Shown here: positions 46,750-57,479 of the stretch, one piece after another | Layout: each line of letters opens with the position of its first letter | Position numbering within the stretch: position 1 is the first letter of the stretch | Origin: Inia geoffrensis | Taxonomy: Eukaryota > Chordata > Mammalia > Artiodactyla > Iniidae | Direction: 5' to 3' | DNA length: 64,000 nt | Assembly (NCBI GenBank): GCA_036417435.1 | Contig: CM070905.1 | Span: forward strand, 17,337,592-17,401,591 | Program-made: the position numbers and the translations under genes | The notes under the pieces: generated by a model | Told to the model about the DNA's origin: nothing | Seen by the model: the letters and a program-made list of their open reading frames with translations, nothing else | Database searches by the model: none

Positions 46750-48720
46750 TGTTACTGAGGTGTAATTGAAATGCAAGAAACTGCAGATATTTAAAGAGTG
46801 CAATTTGATAAGTTTTGACACGTATACAATCATGAAACCATCACCGTAGTCCAGATAATGACTAGTAGATTTCATTACCCTCAAGTGCCCCTTCATAGTC
46901 CCTCCCTTCTGTTACCCCCAAATAAGGAACCACTAATCTGCTTTCTATCAGTATATATGTTTGCATATTTTATAATTTTATGCCAATACCATGCTTTCTT
47001 GATTACTGCAGTTTTTAATAATTCTTGAAATCAGGTAGTGTTAGCCCTCCAAATTGTTCTTTCTTTTCAAAGTTGTTTTGGCTGTTATAGATTGTGTTTC
47101 CATATGAAATTTAGGGTCAGTTTGTCAATTTCTTTTTAAATTTTTTATTTTATTTATTATTTTTGGCTGCGTTGGGTCTTCGTTGCTGAGCGGGGCTACT
47201 CTTTGTTGCGGTGCGCGGGCTTCTCACTGCCGTGGTTTCTCTTGTTGTGGAGCACGGGCTCTAGGCGCGCAGGCTTCAGTAGTTGTGGCTCACGGGCTCT
47301 AGAGCGCAGGCTCAGTAGTTGTGGCACATGGGCTTAGTTGCTCCGTGGCATGTGGGATCTTCCTGGACCAGGGCCCAAACCCATGTCCCCTGCATTGGCA
47401 GGTGGATTCTTAACCACTGCGCCACCAAGGAAGTCCTGTGAATTTCTTTTTAAAAAGCCTGCTAAAGTTTTAACTGGTATTGCATTGAATCTATACATCA
47501 ATCTGTGGAAAATTGACATCTTTACAGTAATGAGTCTCCCAATCCATGAACATGCTGTGTATCTCTCATTTATTTAGATCCTCTAATTTCTCTTCAATAG
47601 TGTTTGGTAGTTTTCAGTATATAGCTATTGTACATTTTTTGTTAGACTAAGTATTTCATAAATTTGTATGCTATTGTAAATAATATTGGTTTTAGTTTTG
47701 ATTTGCAATTATTAATTACTAGTGCTATATAAAAATGCTGTTGATTTGGTATATTGATCTTTTGTCCTTCAGCATTGCTAAAATTACTTATTAGTTTTAG
47801 TAGCTCTTTGGTAGATTCCATTGGACTTTCTACATAGACAATCACACCATCTGCAAATAAAGACAGTTATACTGCTTCCTTTTCAAAAGAGATGGGGTTT
47901 GTTTGTTTGTTCCCTAGTTGCACTGGTTAGAACCTCCAGCACAGTGTGGAATAGAAGGTAGAAACTGACATTTTGTCTTGTTCCTGATTTTAGGGGAAAA
48001 GCATTCAATCTGTCACAAATTAAGTATGATGTTAATTGTACTTTTTTTGTAGAAGCCCTTATTAGGCCGGGGAAGTGTCCTCCTTTTCCTAGTTTACTGA
48101 GTTTTTATCAGTAAAGGATGTTGGATTTTGTCAGGTACTTTCTGAGATGATTATATGATTTTTCTTTGTTTAGATGTTAAAATAGTGAATTATGTTGACT
48201 GACTTTTTCAAATTTCAACCAACCTTTATTCCTGGGGTAAACACTACTTGGTCATGGTCTATTATACTTTCTATATATTGTTGGATTCAGTTTGCTCAAA
48301 TTTTGTTTAGAATTTGTGTTCATGAGGGACATTAGCCTGTGGTGTTCTTTTCTTGTAAGTCTTTGTCTCATTTTAGAATCAGAGTAATGCTCACCCCATA
48401 GAGTAAGTTTGGGTGCTTTCTGTTTTCTGGAAGAGTATGTAGAATTGGTATTACTCTTTTTTCCTTAAATGTTTGGTAAAAATTTACCAGTGTAGCCATC
48501 TGGGGCATGGGAGTTTCTTTGTGGGAAGATAGTCTCTAAAGTCTGATATTAGCACTTTCATTTTTTTTTTTTCTGATCATTCTGGCTAGAGATTTATCAG
48601 TTGTATTGATCTCAGAGAATCAGCTTTTGATTTCTGTTATTTTCCTGTTTTCATTTCATTGATTTCTGCTTATTTTGAATTTAATTTTTTAATAGACTTG
48701 ATTTTTTAGAGCATTTTTTA
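46750..48720 (-). mobile_element. Antisense old L1 (L1M-type) 3' half, interrupted by CHR-1
   Basis: In reverse, 46750-46930 is 3' UTR ('gataagttttgacacgtatac'). From 46970, ORF2 runs antisense: 'ttgattactgcagtttttaat', 'attgcattgaatctatacatc', 'attcctggggtaaac', 'ttgatctcagagaatcagc'. It is in opposite orientation to MTPN. Short frames in this stretch are remnants only. Confidence 0.8.
47124..47454 (-). mobile_element. CHR-1 SINE (antisense) with 17-bp target duplication
   Basis: The body at 47141-47437 has 'ggctgcgttgggtcttcgtt' and 'cagtagttgtggc' modules and ends 'ccaccaaggaagtcc'. The duplication 'gtcaatttctttttaaa' (47124-47140) versus 'gtgaatttctttttaaa' (47438-47454) has one mismatch. 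Confidence 0.95.
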
Positions 48721-48768
48721 GGTTCACAGCAAAACTGAGCAAGGTACAGAGATTTCCATATGTCGTTT

Positions 48769-49008
48769 CTCCCCCTAGTTTCTTTTTTCTTTTCTTTTTT
48801 TGCGGTACACGGGCCCCTCACTGTTGTGGCCTCTCCCGTTGCGGAGCACAGGCTCCGGACGCACAGGCTCAGTGGCCATGGCTTATGGGCCCAACCGCTC
48901 CCTGGCATGTGGGATCTTCCTGGACCGGGGCATGAACCCGTGTCCCCTGCATCGGCAGGCGGACTCTCAACCACTGTGCCACCAGGGAAGCCCTCCCCCT
49001 AGTTTCTT
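48769..49008 (-). mobile_element. CHR-2 SINE (antisense) with 16-bp target duplication
   Basis: The body is at 48785-48992. The exact duplication 'ctccccctagtttctt' lies at 48769-48784 and 48993-49008. The T-tract has two C interruptions. Confidence 0.96.
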
Positions 49009-49306
49009 AAGGTAGAAGTACAAAGATCGTTAATTTGAGGCCTTTCTGCTTTTCCAATACAGTCATTTAGTACTATAAATTTCTCAGTAAGTACTGCTTT
49101 TGCAAAGGCCTGCAGAAGAAAATCCTTTCTTTCCTGTCATGCACACAAAGCCTTTCCAGTATTGTCATTTTTGTCTGCTAAAATAAGAATTGTAAGGCAG
49201 CGTCTGCAGGGATAAAGGAGAAAGTTTAAACTCACAACAGTTCCTTTTCATATGAATTTCGCATGCTTGTACTAAGTAAGGAAGGAAGATGTTGCATATT
49301 TTGACT

Positions 49307-49543
49307 CAGGAAAATATCTTTTTTTTTTTTCTCTGCGGTACACGGGCCTCCCACCGTTGTGGCCTCTCCCGTTGCGGAGCACAGGCTCCGGACGTGCAGG
49401 CTCAGCGGCCATGGCTCACAGGCCCAGCCCCTCCGCGGCATGTGGGATCCTCCCGGACCGGGGCACGAACCCGTGTCCCCCGCATCGGCAGGCGGACTCT
49501 CAACCACTGTGCCACCAGGGAAGCCCAGGAAAATATCTTTTTT
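49307..49543 (-). mobile_element. CHR-2 SINE (antisense) with ~16-bp target duplication
   Basis: Full body ending at 49525. The duplication 'caggaaaatatctttttt' starts at 49307 and at 49526. It lies only ~300 bp from the previous CHR-2 in the same orientation. Confidence 0.96.
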
Positions 49544-49909
49544 ACAAAGCTATCTTGTTGAATACTTACTGCAGTTATTTCTTTACTTTGTTTCACTGAA
49601 AAGACCTATCCAGTTAATCCTCTCCAGTTAATGTAAATAATGGAAAGGAAATAATAATGAAAGGAAAACTAGTTTTATCCAAATCATTTGAAGGAGTACC
49701 TCTTTGCCTCGAAGCCTCACATTTCTGCAGTTGTGAATAAAGACTGAGGTGGTACACCAAGTCGCCCCTACGTTTAAATTTGTTTCTGAATATAAAGTAT
49801 ATTATAATAAATCATATCTCTGTATTTCAACCATTATGCAGAAACCTGCATTAACCTAATTTTGGATAATCTTTTAGAACCAGTATAAACCAACATTAGG
49901 AATGCACAG

Positions 49910-50140
49910 CAATAATACTTAACCTTTATTAAACATATTACCCTGTGAGGTAGTGTGTTAGATACTTTACATGGATTATCTCATTTGATGATACACTAAA
50001 ACCCAGTGAGATATATTTTTAGTCCCATTTTACAGATAAGAAAACAAAGATTTAGAAAGTAACTAGTCTAAGGTCCTACAACTGACTGGTAGAATTGGAG
50101 CTCTAACCCAGCCTTCGTTGATCTTAAGCATGTTATACAC
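49910..50140 (-). repeat. MIR SINE relic
   Basis: 'ttacatggattatctcattt', 'ccattttacagataagaaaac' and a degraded 'actagtctaaggtcctacaac'. Confidence 0.75.
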
Positions 50141-50734
50141 CTTCCTTCTATATTCATATACTTTATAAGAGGCCCTATTTTACTGTAAATATCACATGTT
50201 GACTTGAATAAACAACCCATTAGAAGTTACTGCTGTGAATTACTCAAGTACTCTTTAACAGAAAAGGGTTGTTTTATCATTAATTCAAAAGAGGACAATT
50301 ATTTTTGATGAAATTCTTGATCCTCCACGGAGACACTATATTTGAAATATACATCTGGCCTGGAACTCGGGAACACTGTGTAATTTCGTTTCCTGACTTA
50401 AAGCTCTGATGCCTCCACTGATTGTTGTGACAGGCACGTGATCTCACCTCTTGGAATCCTTTTTTTTTTTTAAGTACCAGCCCTTGAATAATAAGTAAGA
50501 AAATATAGCTCACTCTGATACTTACTGGAGGATGTAAAACCCTGGAGTTAAACTTTTTCCTTAACGGAAAAAAAAAAAATACCGCTATATATTTAAAGAT
50601 TTCAAATTGTTTGAATTTAATAACTTCATTGTTTGAAAAACTGATGCATTATCTTTATAGTGACCCTTAACGTTAAAAAGACTGAGTAATGGGTTTCATT
50701 CAGCATTTGAGTATATCTCATATGTACATAGATA

Positions 50735-50875
50735 ACTTATAATAGCTAATCATATTTCTATTAATATTAGCTATAATATCTTAAGTGCTCTACATGGATC
50801 ATCTACTTTAACCCTCACCACAACTCCATTAGATGTAGGTATTGTTATCTCCATTATGTTTAGTCATTATTTGAT
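50735..50875 (-). repeat. MIR SINE relic
   Basis: 'taagtgctctacatggatca' and 'aaccctcaccacaactcca' are antisense MIR text. Confidence 0.65.
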
Positions 50876-50894
50876 TAAAATCTGCCTCCCACAT

Positions 50895-51010
50895 TGGATG
50901 GTAAGCTCCGTGCAGTCGGCAGCCATTTCTGATTTTGCTCACTATTGTCCCCTCTGTGCACAGAGCCCGCCATACAATAGCGCTTAAATGCTGAATGAAT
51001 GAAATGAATT
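50895..51010 (+). repeat. L2 3'-end relic
   Basis: 'ggatggtaagctccgtgcagt' through 'gctgaatgaatgaaatgaa' is the L2 terminus. Confidence 0.65.
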
Positions 51011-51448
51011 CTTAATAGCTAATACTCATTACCTTGTGATGATGATGTCTGCCTCCATCAAAGTAGTGATGCTTTCTCTGAAGTATTAAAATACATGTCA
51101 TATGATCTGTGTAAAATCTTAAGTATTTGAACTCATCAGTCTTTGGTGGCCACATCTTGACATCGTGCTGATTGAACTCCTTAGAAATAGAGCACAATAA
51201 TAGATTTCATTACATTTAGCATTTTTTTATTGTTTTCAGCTTGACTAATCACAATTTGAATTGCTGTCATACTGTGTGCTATTTGTACAGAATTTAAAGT
51301 TCTTGGTTACGTATTTCACTTTGCAAGAAATGTAATTCTTTCATGAAACCCTTGCAGCTTTAAGAAAGTAAAAATAGCAGGTGCCTCATTTCCCTTCTTC
51401 AGTCTACCATCCTTATGAATATTGTTTTCATTTGGCTTCTTTTATAAG

Positions 51449-51562
51449 GGAGAAGACGTCAACCGGACACTAGAAGGTGGAAGGAAGCCTCTTCATTATG
51501 CAGCAGATTGTGGGCAGCTTGAAATCCTGGAATTTCTGCTGCTGAAAGGAGCAGATATTAAT
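51449..51562 (+). CDS. MTPN: Myotrophin (V-1), coding exon 2, residues 25-62
   Basis: The acceptor 'cttcttttataag' is followed by GGA GAA GAC, giving '[20 protein letters not shown]'. The rest of the first complete ankyrin repeat follows, ending '...KGADIN'. The 'KPLHYAA' helix start and 'LLLKGADIN' hairpin are standard ankyrin signatures. The exon is 114 bases (38 codons), phase 0 at both ends, with donor AAT|gtatgt. Skipping it would keep the reading frame but delete most of one repeat. Retaining intron 2 would add about 21 residues and stop at 51626-51628. Confidence 0.97.
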
Positions 51563-52412
51563 GTATGTAAAGAACATTGTCATTCTAGAAAAAATTCTTG
51601 TATGCTTTTGGGTAATTGTTTTCTGTAGATATATAAAATAGTTACTGGTGGAAACCTCATATGAAGTAAGAATATAGTCTGAAATTATACCAAATTTCTG
51701 TAACTTAGAAATACATAGTTGTGATTTTTTTTTTTAAATAAGCAGAACAAATTGATTTTTTTTTTTAACTGATAAAACTGGGGGGTAGATGTTTCCTTTT
51801 CAAGTTCTAAAGCAATGTGAGAGCTAGCACTATCTGTTGGTGGCAAATAGCTGTCACCTAATGGAGCATAGGACTCTGCAGTCATATGAGAAATCTAAAC
51901 TGGATTTTTGGACAAAAGTCAGACAGCAGTCATCTTTTGACTCTTGCCTTTTGTAGCTATTGCATTTCAGAGTTGTAGAAAAATGTTTAAGTAACCATGA
52001 CAGCAAGTGAGATGAACTTTTCACATCTCAGGGGATACCATGTCACGTGGCCCGATTGTGGCAATCTTTTACCTCTTCATTGGCTATGTTCCACCCCCTC
52101 GAGATTCCCTTCCTGCACCTCATTGGCACGTACAGTAATGCAGAGTTGAGGCTCAGAGAGGTTAAGTAATTAGTCATGCAGTAAGTGGCAGAGCCCAGAT
52201 TTGAGATGGGGTCAAAGCCCTGTTCCATATGTTTCACTAGGCTGACTCCCAAGGAGAAACTGCTTGTGGGCTTGGGCCTCTAGCAGCTCCTAAGAGGCTA
52301 AAAATGGGTAAACACTGATTTTGAAATATTTGTGAGCATTCCCTAATTAGATCTAGAAGGAAGGAATAAATGAAAAATGGATGAGGTGATCTATATCTTT
52401 ATTATTTCATAG
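51563..52412 (+). other. MTPN: MTPN intron 2 (850 bp)
   Basis: A short GT...AG intron. It contains a MIR relic at about 52130-52255 and two T-runs; no other feature was seen. Confidence 0.95.
52130..52255 (-). repeat. MIR SINE relic in intron 2
   Basis: 'gaggctcagagaggttaagt' then 'agtggcagagcccagattt' is the antisense MIR core. Confidence 0.8.
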
Positions 52413-52496
52413 GCTCCAGATAAACATCATATTACACCTCTTCTGTCTGCTGTCTATGAAGGTCATGTTTCCTGTGTGAAATTGCTTCTGTCAAAG
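52413..52496 (+). CDS. MTPN: Myotrophin (V-1), coding exon 3, residues 63-90
   Basis: The acceptor 'tattatttcatag' is followed by GCT CCA GAT. The exon encodes '[20 protein letters not shown]' and then 'CVKLLLSK', most of the second full ankyrin repeat. It is 84 bases (28 codons) and ends AAG|gtgagg in phase 0. Together the three exons give 90 of the expected 118 residues. The C-terminal ~28 residues were sought in 52497-64000 and not found, so the last exon should be downstream of the window. Confidence 0.97.
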
Positions 52497-52637
52497 GTGA
52501 GGTCAATTGCTGATTTTTATTGCTTTTTCCATTACTCTGTAACTGTTTAAACTAAGTATTTGGTTGTTAATTTACTTAAATTTTGTGTGGCATCAGGGAC
52601 AGAAAAACTAGAGGTAATATCCAAAATTGAGGTCTAG

Positions 52638-52873
52638 AGCAATGTTGCTCAAAACAGCTGGTCCACAAGCTGTTTGTTACCAGTTCATGGTGGGTAAAGA
52701 GGTTGGGCTAGAAAATAAGTCAACACAGTCTCCTTCATCAAGAATATCTTGCTATTTTAAAAAAGTTAGCCAAACTAGGCATTGTAGTTAGTAATATAGA
52801 AAATGTTGTCCCATGCTAGGAAGTTTGCAGACTGGTACCATATTCACATACCACACTTTGAGTAATGCTGGTT
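52638..52873. mobile_element. hAT-type MITE relic
   Basis: The ends are inverted: left 'agcaatgttgctcaaaac', right (reverse-complemented) 'ccagcattactcaaagt'. Internal text 'ggtccacaagctg...accagttcatgg' is typical of MER-class non-autonomous hAT elements. It was probably never coding. Confidence 0.6.
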
Positions 52874-53264
52874 TGAAATTTGTAGAAACTTCATTTTCTG
52901 TAGTACGTACTGAGCAAGATTATTAGAGGCAGATTGCTGTAAGGGCTTTCCAAGTCATCTGGTTTCTTGATGTGATTGAGATCATGGTAAATTTGGAGTT
53001 TTCCAGTGTTTTACCTTTACTATTACAAGCTCTTAGATGAAGTTCAACGTCCAGCCTCAGAAGTTAACCAGTCAGTTGCAACCATTCTAGGTGTATGAGA
53101 TGGGACCTGCAAATCTTGGAAGACAAGAAATCTTCATAAAATAAGGCACCAGTATCAATCCCAAGGTTATTTCATGGCCATACTCTGGAAAGTGCTGTTC
53201 ATAACATTTCATTTGGAATTTTAAAAATAAGCCCTGCTAAAAGAAGCAAGGAGGAATTAGAAAT

Positions 53265-53345
53265 TAAGTGAGTAAATGTATATGAAGCGTTTTGCCACAG
53301 TATCTGACACGTAATAAGTACTCAATAAATAGTAGCTTTTATTAC
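53265..53345 (+). repeat. MIR SINE 3' part
   Basis: 'agtatctgacacgtaataagt' and 'ctcaataaatagtagctttta' is the MIR end pattern. Confidence 0.65.
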
Positions 53346-54189
53346 CTCTAAGACTAAAGAGGATTTTATGCTTCATAGATTCAACTTCAGTAAGATTTGG
53401 GGAACATTGAGAAAGTAGCACATTTGTCTCAACACTTCATTGACAACTTTTCAGAGATACTGTCTGAAAGCAGTTAATTCAGGTCCTCTAAAACTAGGGG
53501 GTTTACCCATACCTTCATGTTAAACACAACTACCGGATTCCTTTAAATGTGTGGTGGTGGTGGTTTTTGAAAGTTTGGGGCGGGGGAGGGGTTGGGAGGT
53601 TTTGGCATATGGCAACAGGATTTTTTCCATATTATATACCGTACTGATATGAAAAGCCAAAATAAAGGGGGATATTATTCTTTGCCACTGTAATGGATCC
53701 AGAATCTGTGGTAGGATGTACTCACAAAGATTTCCAGCCACTGTCTTTCTCTTTACTGTCTATTCCTCCACAACACCCATGAAAAGATTTAAAAGTACCT
53801 TTGAAAACTACTGGATAATTTCATCCCTGGGGGAATATTTTTGCATGTTATGTTAAAAACTGGTTGTCGAAGGCTACAGATATTAATTTACATTTCAAGA
53901 AAGATTTTTATAATTTCAATATTTTATTGGTTAGGACTCTGTATTGCAAGTAACTAAACCCAGCTCAGACAGGCTTAAGCATTAAAGAGATCGTGTTGAC
54001 TCACATAGGTCTACAGTCGAGGCACAGCTTGTCCATGGGCATAAGTCACGTGACCAGCATCTGACTTCTTGTTGGATATTTCTCAGCTCTCTTCCTCAGT
54101 GTTGACTTAATTCTCCTGGCCTCAATCTATCTGCTAAGTGTAGAGCAAAAGAAACAGTTAATACTGTATTACTGATACATTTGAAAGTT

Positions 54190-54370
54190 GCTAATAGGTA
54201 GATCTTTAAAGTTCTCATCAAAGGAAAAATATTTTTAAACTATGTGAGGTGATATTAATTAAACTTATTGTGGTAATCATTTCACAGTATATAAACATAT
54301 CAAATCATTACGTTGTATACCTTAAACTAATAGTATTATATGTCAGCTGTATCTCAATTACAAATTAATA
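54190..54370 (+). mobile_element. Old L1 3' UTR fragment
   Basis: 'ttaaagttctcatcaaagga' and 'ttgtggtaatcatttcacagta' parallel the 3' UTR of the older L1 at about 11690-11850. Confidence 0.7.
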
Positions 54371-55379
54371 AATTCACAAGTCAGAATTAAAACAAACAAG
54401 AAATGAATGGTTCCTTCCTTTCCCTTCTTTCTCCCTCTTTCCTTAACCTTTTCTATCTAGCCAAGTGTTTTCTTCTCTGAAAATAAAAGACTCCATGGGA
54501 TCCTTTTTAGCTTAGGGCTCTGGTCATTTACTAAATGAAATGCCCCTAAGCAAGCTCCTCCCTCCTAGCCAGATCTCAAACTGTAGATCAGAACTGTATT
54601 TCTTTCTGATAAGCCTCTCTTTCCTCCTAGGACAAACAGAACAAGATGTAATTATTCTTATGATAGAGAGAGCCAAAACCATTGTTCCATATTTCTTATT
54701 CCCAAAACATGATGCCCTCGGTGACCGAGACCTTGTGGCTATAAGATTCCACTGTTAAAGAATCTTCTACATTAAATAAGTTTGTGAAAAGCTGGCTCGA
54801 TTTGAATGTACATTAGGCTCCTGATATGTTATCCCAGAAGGGTCTTTATAAATATGTGCTGTGTTGCTGAATTACTGGTTATAAGTTGTTTCCTGACTTT
54901 TTAAGTATTTTAATTTTACTTGTGCCCATAATATTCTTTCATTTGTGTCTGATCCTTAATTTTTGTAGCTAAACAAGTGACATTCAGAGATGGCTATATT
55001 GATGGCAGATCGTTTGTAACCACGTAGAGCTATTATTGATTTTAGATGAAAGGTTTTTTTTTTTTTTACCTTTTTGAAAGCAACATAAAATTTAGTTCTT
55101 TTTTCAAAATTAATTACTTCGATTTTATTTTTGCATAAGCTCCTTTAATGTGTACCCTATAGTTCTGTTAACCAAATTTTTGAGGGGGGAAATTGTGCCC
55201 TTTAAAAAATCCTTAATTGCTAAAATAAGGCTATTCCAGTGCACTTTTTAAAAGTGCAATGTTTGTATTATGAAACCTGGTTTATTTTATCAAAAGTAGA
55301 ATCTTTATCAATTACTATTAATTCATTTTAAAAGTACGTAGTTTAGAAGTTTTCCAGATTCGTTGACATCTCTAATGTA

Positions 55380-55610
55380 CAACTGATCCGTGAACAGCAA
55401 AGGTTTGTATTGAACCAGTCCACTTACACACATATTTTATTCAGTAGTAAATGCTGCATATACTGCACGATGCATGGTTGGTTGGATCCACAAATGTGGA
55501 GGAACTGCAGATACGAAAGGCCGACTGTAAGTTACAAGTGGATTTTCAACTGCAGAGAGGGTCAGCGCCCTTAACCTCCCCCCCAACCACGCTGTTCAAG
55601 GGTCGACTAC
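55380..55610. mobile_element. Tigger/mariner-type palindromic MITE relic
   Basis: Left 'caactgatccgtgaacagc' and right (reverse-complemented) 'gtcgacccttgaacagc' are inverted ends. The interior has 'ttggttggatccacaaatg' and 'cgaaaggccgactgtaagtt', typical of a common Tc1/mariner-class (Tigger-like) mammalian MITE. Confidence 0.65.
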
Positions 55611-56021
55611 ATTATTCCACTGGTATATCATTAGCATAGGAAAAAAGCCAAAATAATAATAAATTTTAAAACTCAATATGATCACAACTAATAGAGAAAA
55701 ACAAAAATTACAGAAAACAAAAGAATGGTAGAATGTATAAAACCAAACTCTATGCTATATGCTGTATTACTGGACTTTTTAAAAAATTTTTAATGCAATG
55801 GAAGATGAAGTTTATGACACAAGTACAAATTTAAAACATTTAATTCTCTATTGTCCATATAGCAAAAGAGGAAAGTAACATCTGTGAGAAATCTAATATA
55901 ATGTTTGTTTATGTAATCTCCAAATACATAAGTATAATCATCTCCATTTTATGGATGAGGTGACCATCTGTCTTGAGGAGGTAAAATAACTACCTGAAGT
56001 CTAACAGAATATAATGAAATC

Positions 56022-56250
56022 AAGATTTGCTCCAGGGCTTCCCTGGTGGCGCAGTGGTTGAGAGTCCGCCTGCCGATGCAGGGGACACGGGTTCATACCC
56101 CGGTCTGGGAAGATCCCACATGCCGCGGAGCGGCTGGGCCCGTGAGCCATGGCTGCTGAGCCTGCGCGTCCGGAGCCTGTGCTCCGCAACGGATGAGGCC
56201 ACAACAGTGAGAGGCCCGCGTACCGCAAAAAAAAAAAAAGATTTGCTCCA
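56022..56250 (+). mobile_element. CHR-2 SINE with 13-bp target duplication
   Basis: A full-length, little-diverged copy (56035-56237). The exact duplication 'aagatttgctcca' lies at 56022-56034 and 56238-56250. Confidence 0.96.
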
Positions 56251-56849
56251 AGTTATATGACTCAAAAACCCATGTTCTTTCTACTACTTGAGAGTGGCTT
56301 TCAGACTTACTGTCAGGGACAGCTATGAGAAATGATTATGTATATTTCTGCAGGTAAAAGATATTTGGCCTGATTTTTAATTGATACATTCATGAATGAA
56401 AAAAAATGTAGCAATCAACACTTGTGGGACTTCCACTTGAAGCCTGAGGTCTGAGCACATGCCATGGTATCCCCTTTTTGCCCTCTGATGACAGAAAAGA
56501 TGTTTTTAAAATGAATGAATCAACATCTGTTTTAGACCATAAGACAGCAGGGTTCATTAGACAAGAAATTATAATGAAGCCTTTGAGAGACAGAAGGCAG
56601 GTGGGAAGAAAACATTCCCAAACACGAGCATGAGAGGACTGTTGCGAAAAGTAGGAGTTGATCCAAGGCAGCTTGAAGCCCAGAAGTGGTCAGTACCCTT
56701 GAGGAACAGATGAGTGAAGAGTTGGATGTGCTTTCAGGAAGAAACAAATGAGACCCAGAGGTGAAGACTGAAGGAGGTACGCAAGAAGTCAGTATGTGAA
56801 TAGATCGAAACAAATATTGAAATACAAAACAAACATGAACGTTTAAAAT

Positions 56850-57179
56850 AAGCTAAAACAAGGCTCCCCTGGTGGCGCAGTAGTTAAGAATCCGCCTGCC
56901 AGCGCAAGGGACACGGGTTTGAGCCCTGGTCTGGGAGGATCCCACACGCCACAGAGCAACTAAGCCCGTGCGCCACAACTACTGAGCCTGCGCTCTAGAG
57001 CCCGCCAGCCACAACTACTGAAGCCCATGCTCTGCAACAAGAGAAACCACCACAATGAGAAGCCCTTGCACTGCAACAAAGAATAGCACCCGCTCGCCGC
57101 AACTAGAGAAAAGCCCACGCGCAGCAATGAAGACCCAATGCAGCCAATAAATAGATAGATTGATTAATTAAGCTAAAAC
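56850..57179 (+). mobile_element. CHR-1 SINE with 10-bp target duplication
   Basis: The body is at about 56860-57169, with 'ggctcccctggtggcgcag', 'gccacaactactgagcctg' and 'gaagacccaatgcagcc'. The tail is AATAGATAGATTGATT. 'aagctaaaac' lies at 56850-56859 and 57170-57179. Confidence 0.94.
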
Positions 57180-57479
57180 TATAGAACTGTTAAATAATAA
57201 CAAGAAGCAAGGGAAATGAACAAAACTCCTGGTATTCTCACCAAATCCAGAGTACATGAGAAACATTAGTAAAACTGGTGAAAGGAGACTGATGAAGCAG
57301 GTAAAAAATGCAGGCTCGAGAAGCATCCTGGGTAATTGAGTGGTCCCAAGGAGTAAGAAGCCCAAGTGAGAGTATGAAACAGAAGAAGTGGCAGCTGCAC
57401 AGCAGTCATGAAAAAGGCCAAGCCTAACAGACTTCAGCCTGATGTTATGAAAGCAAAAACAGTCAGACCGTGTAAGCAC

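Larger units (their letters stand above)
16131..51448 (+). other. MTPN: MTPN intron 1 (35.3 kb)
   Basis: This is a GT...AG intron in phase 0. It contains no additional exon I could recognise and is filled with L1, L2, MIR, CHR SINE and DNA-transposon relics listed separately. Long stretches (about 16450-18340, 22400-23150, 27600-30700, 38870-41260) show no named repeat and no coding signal. Confidence 0.93.
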
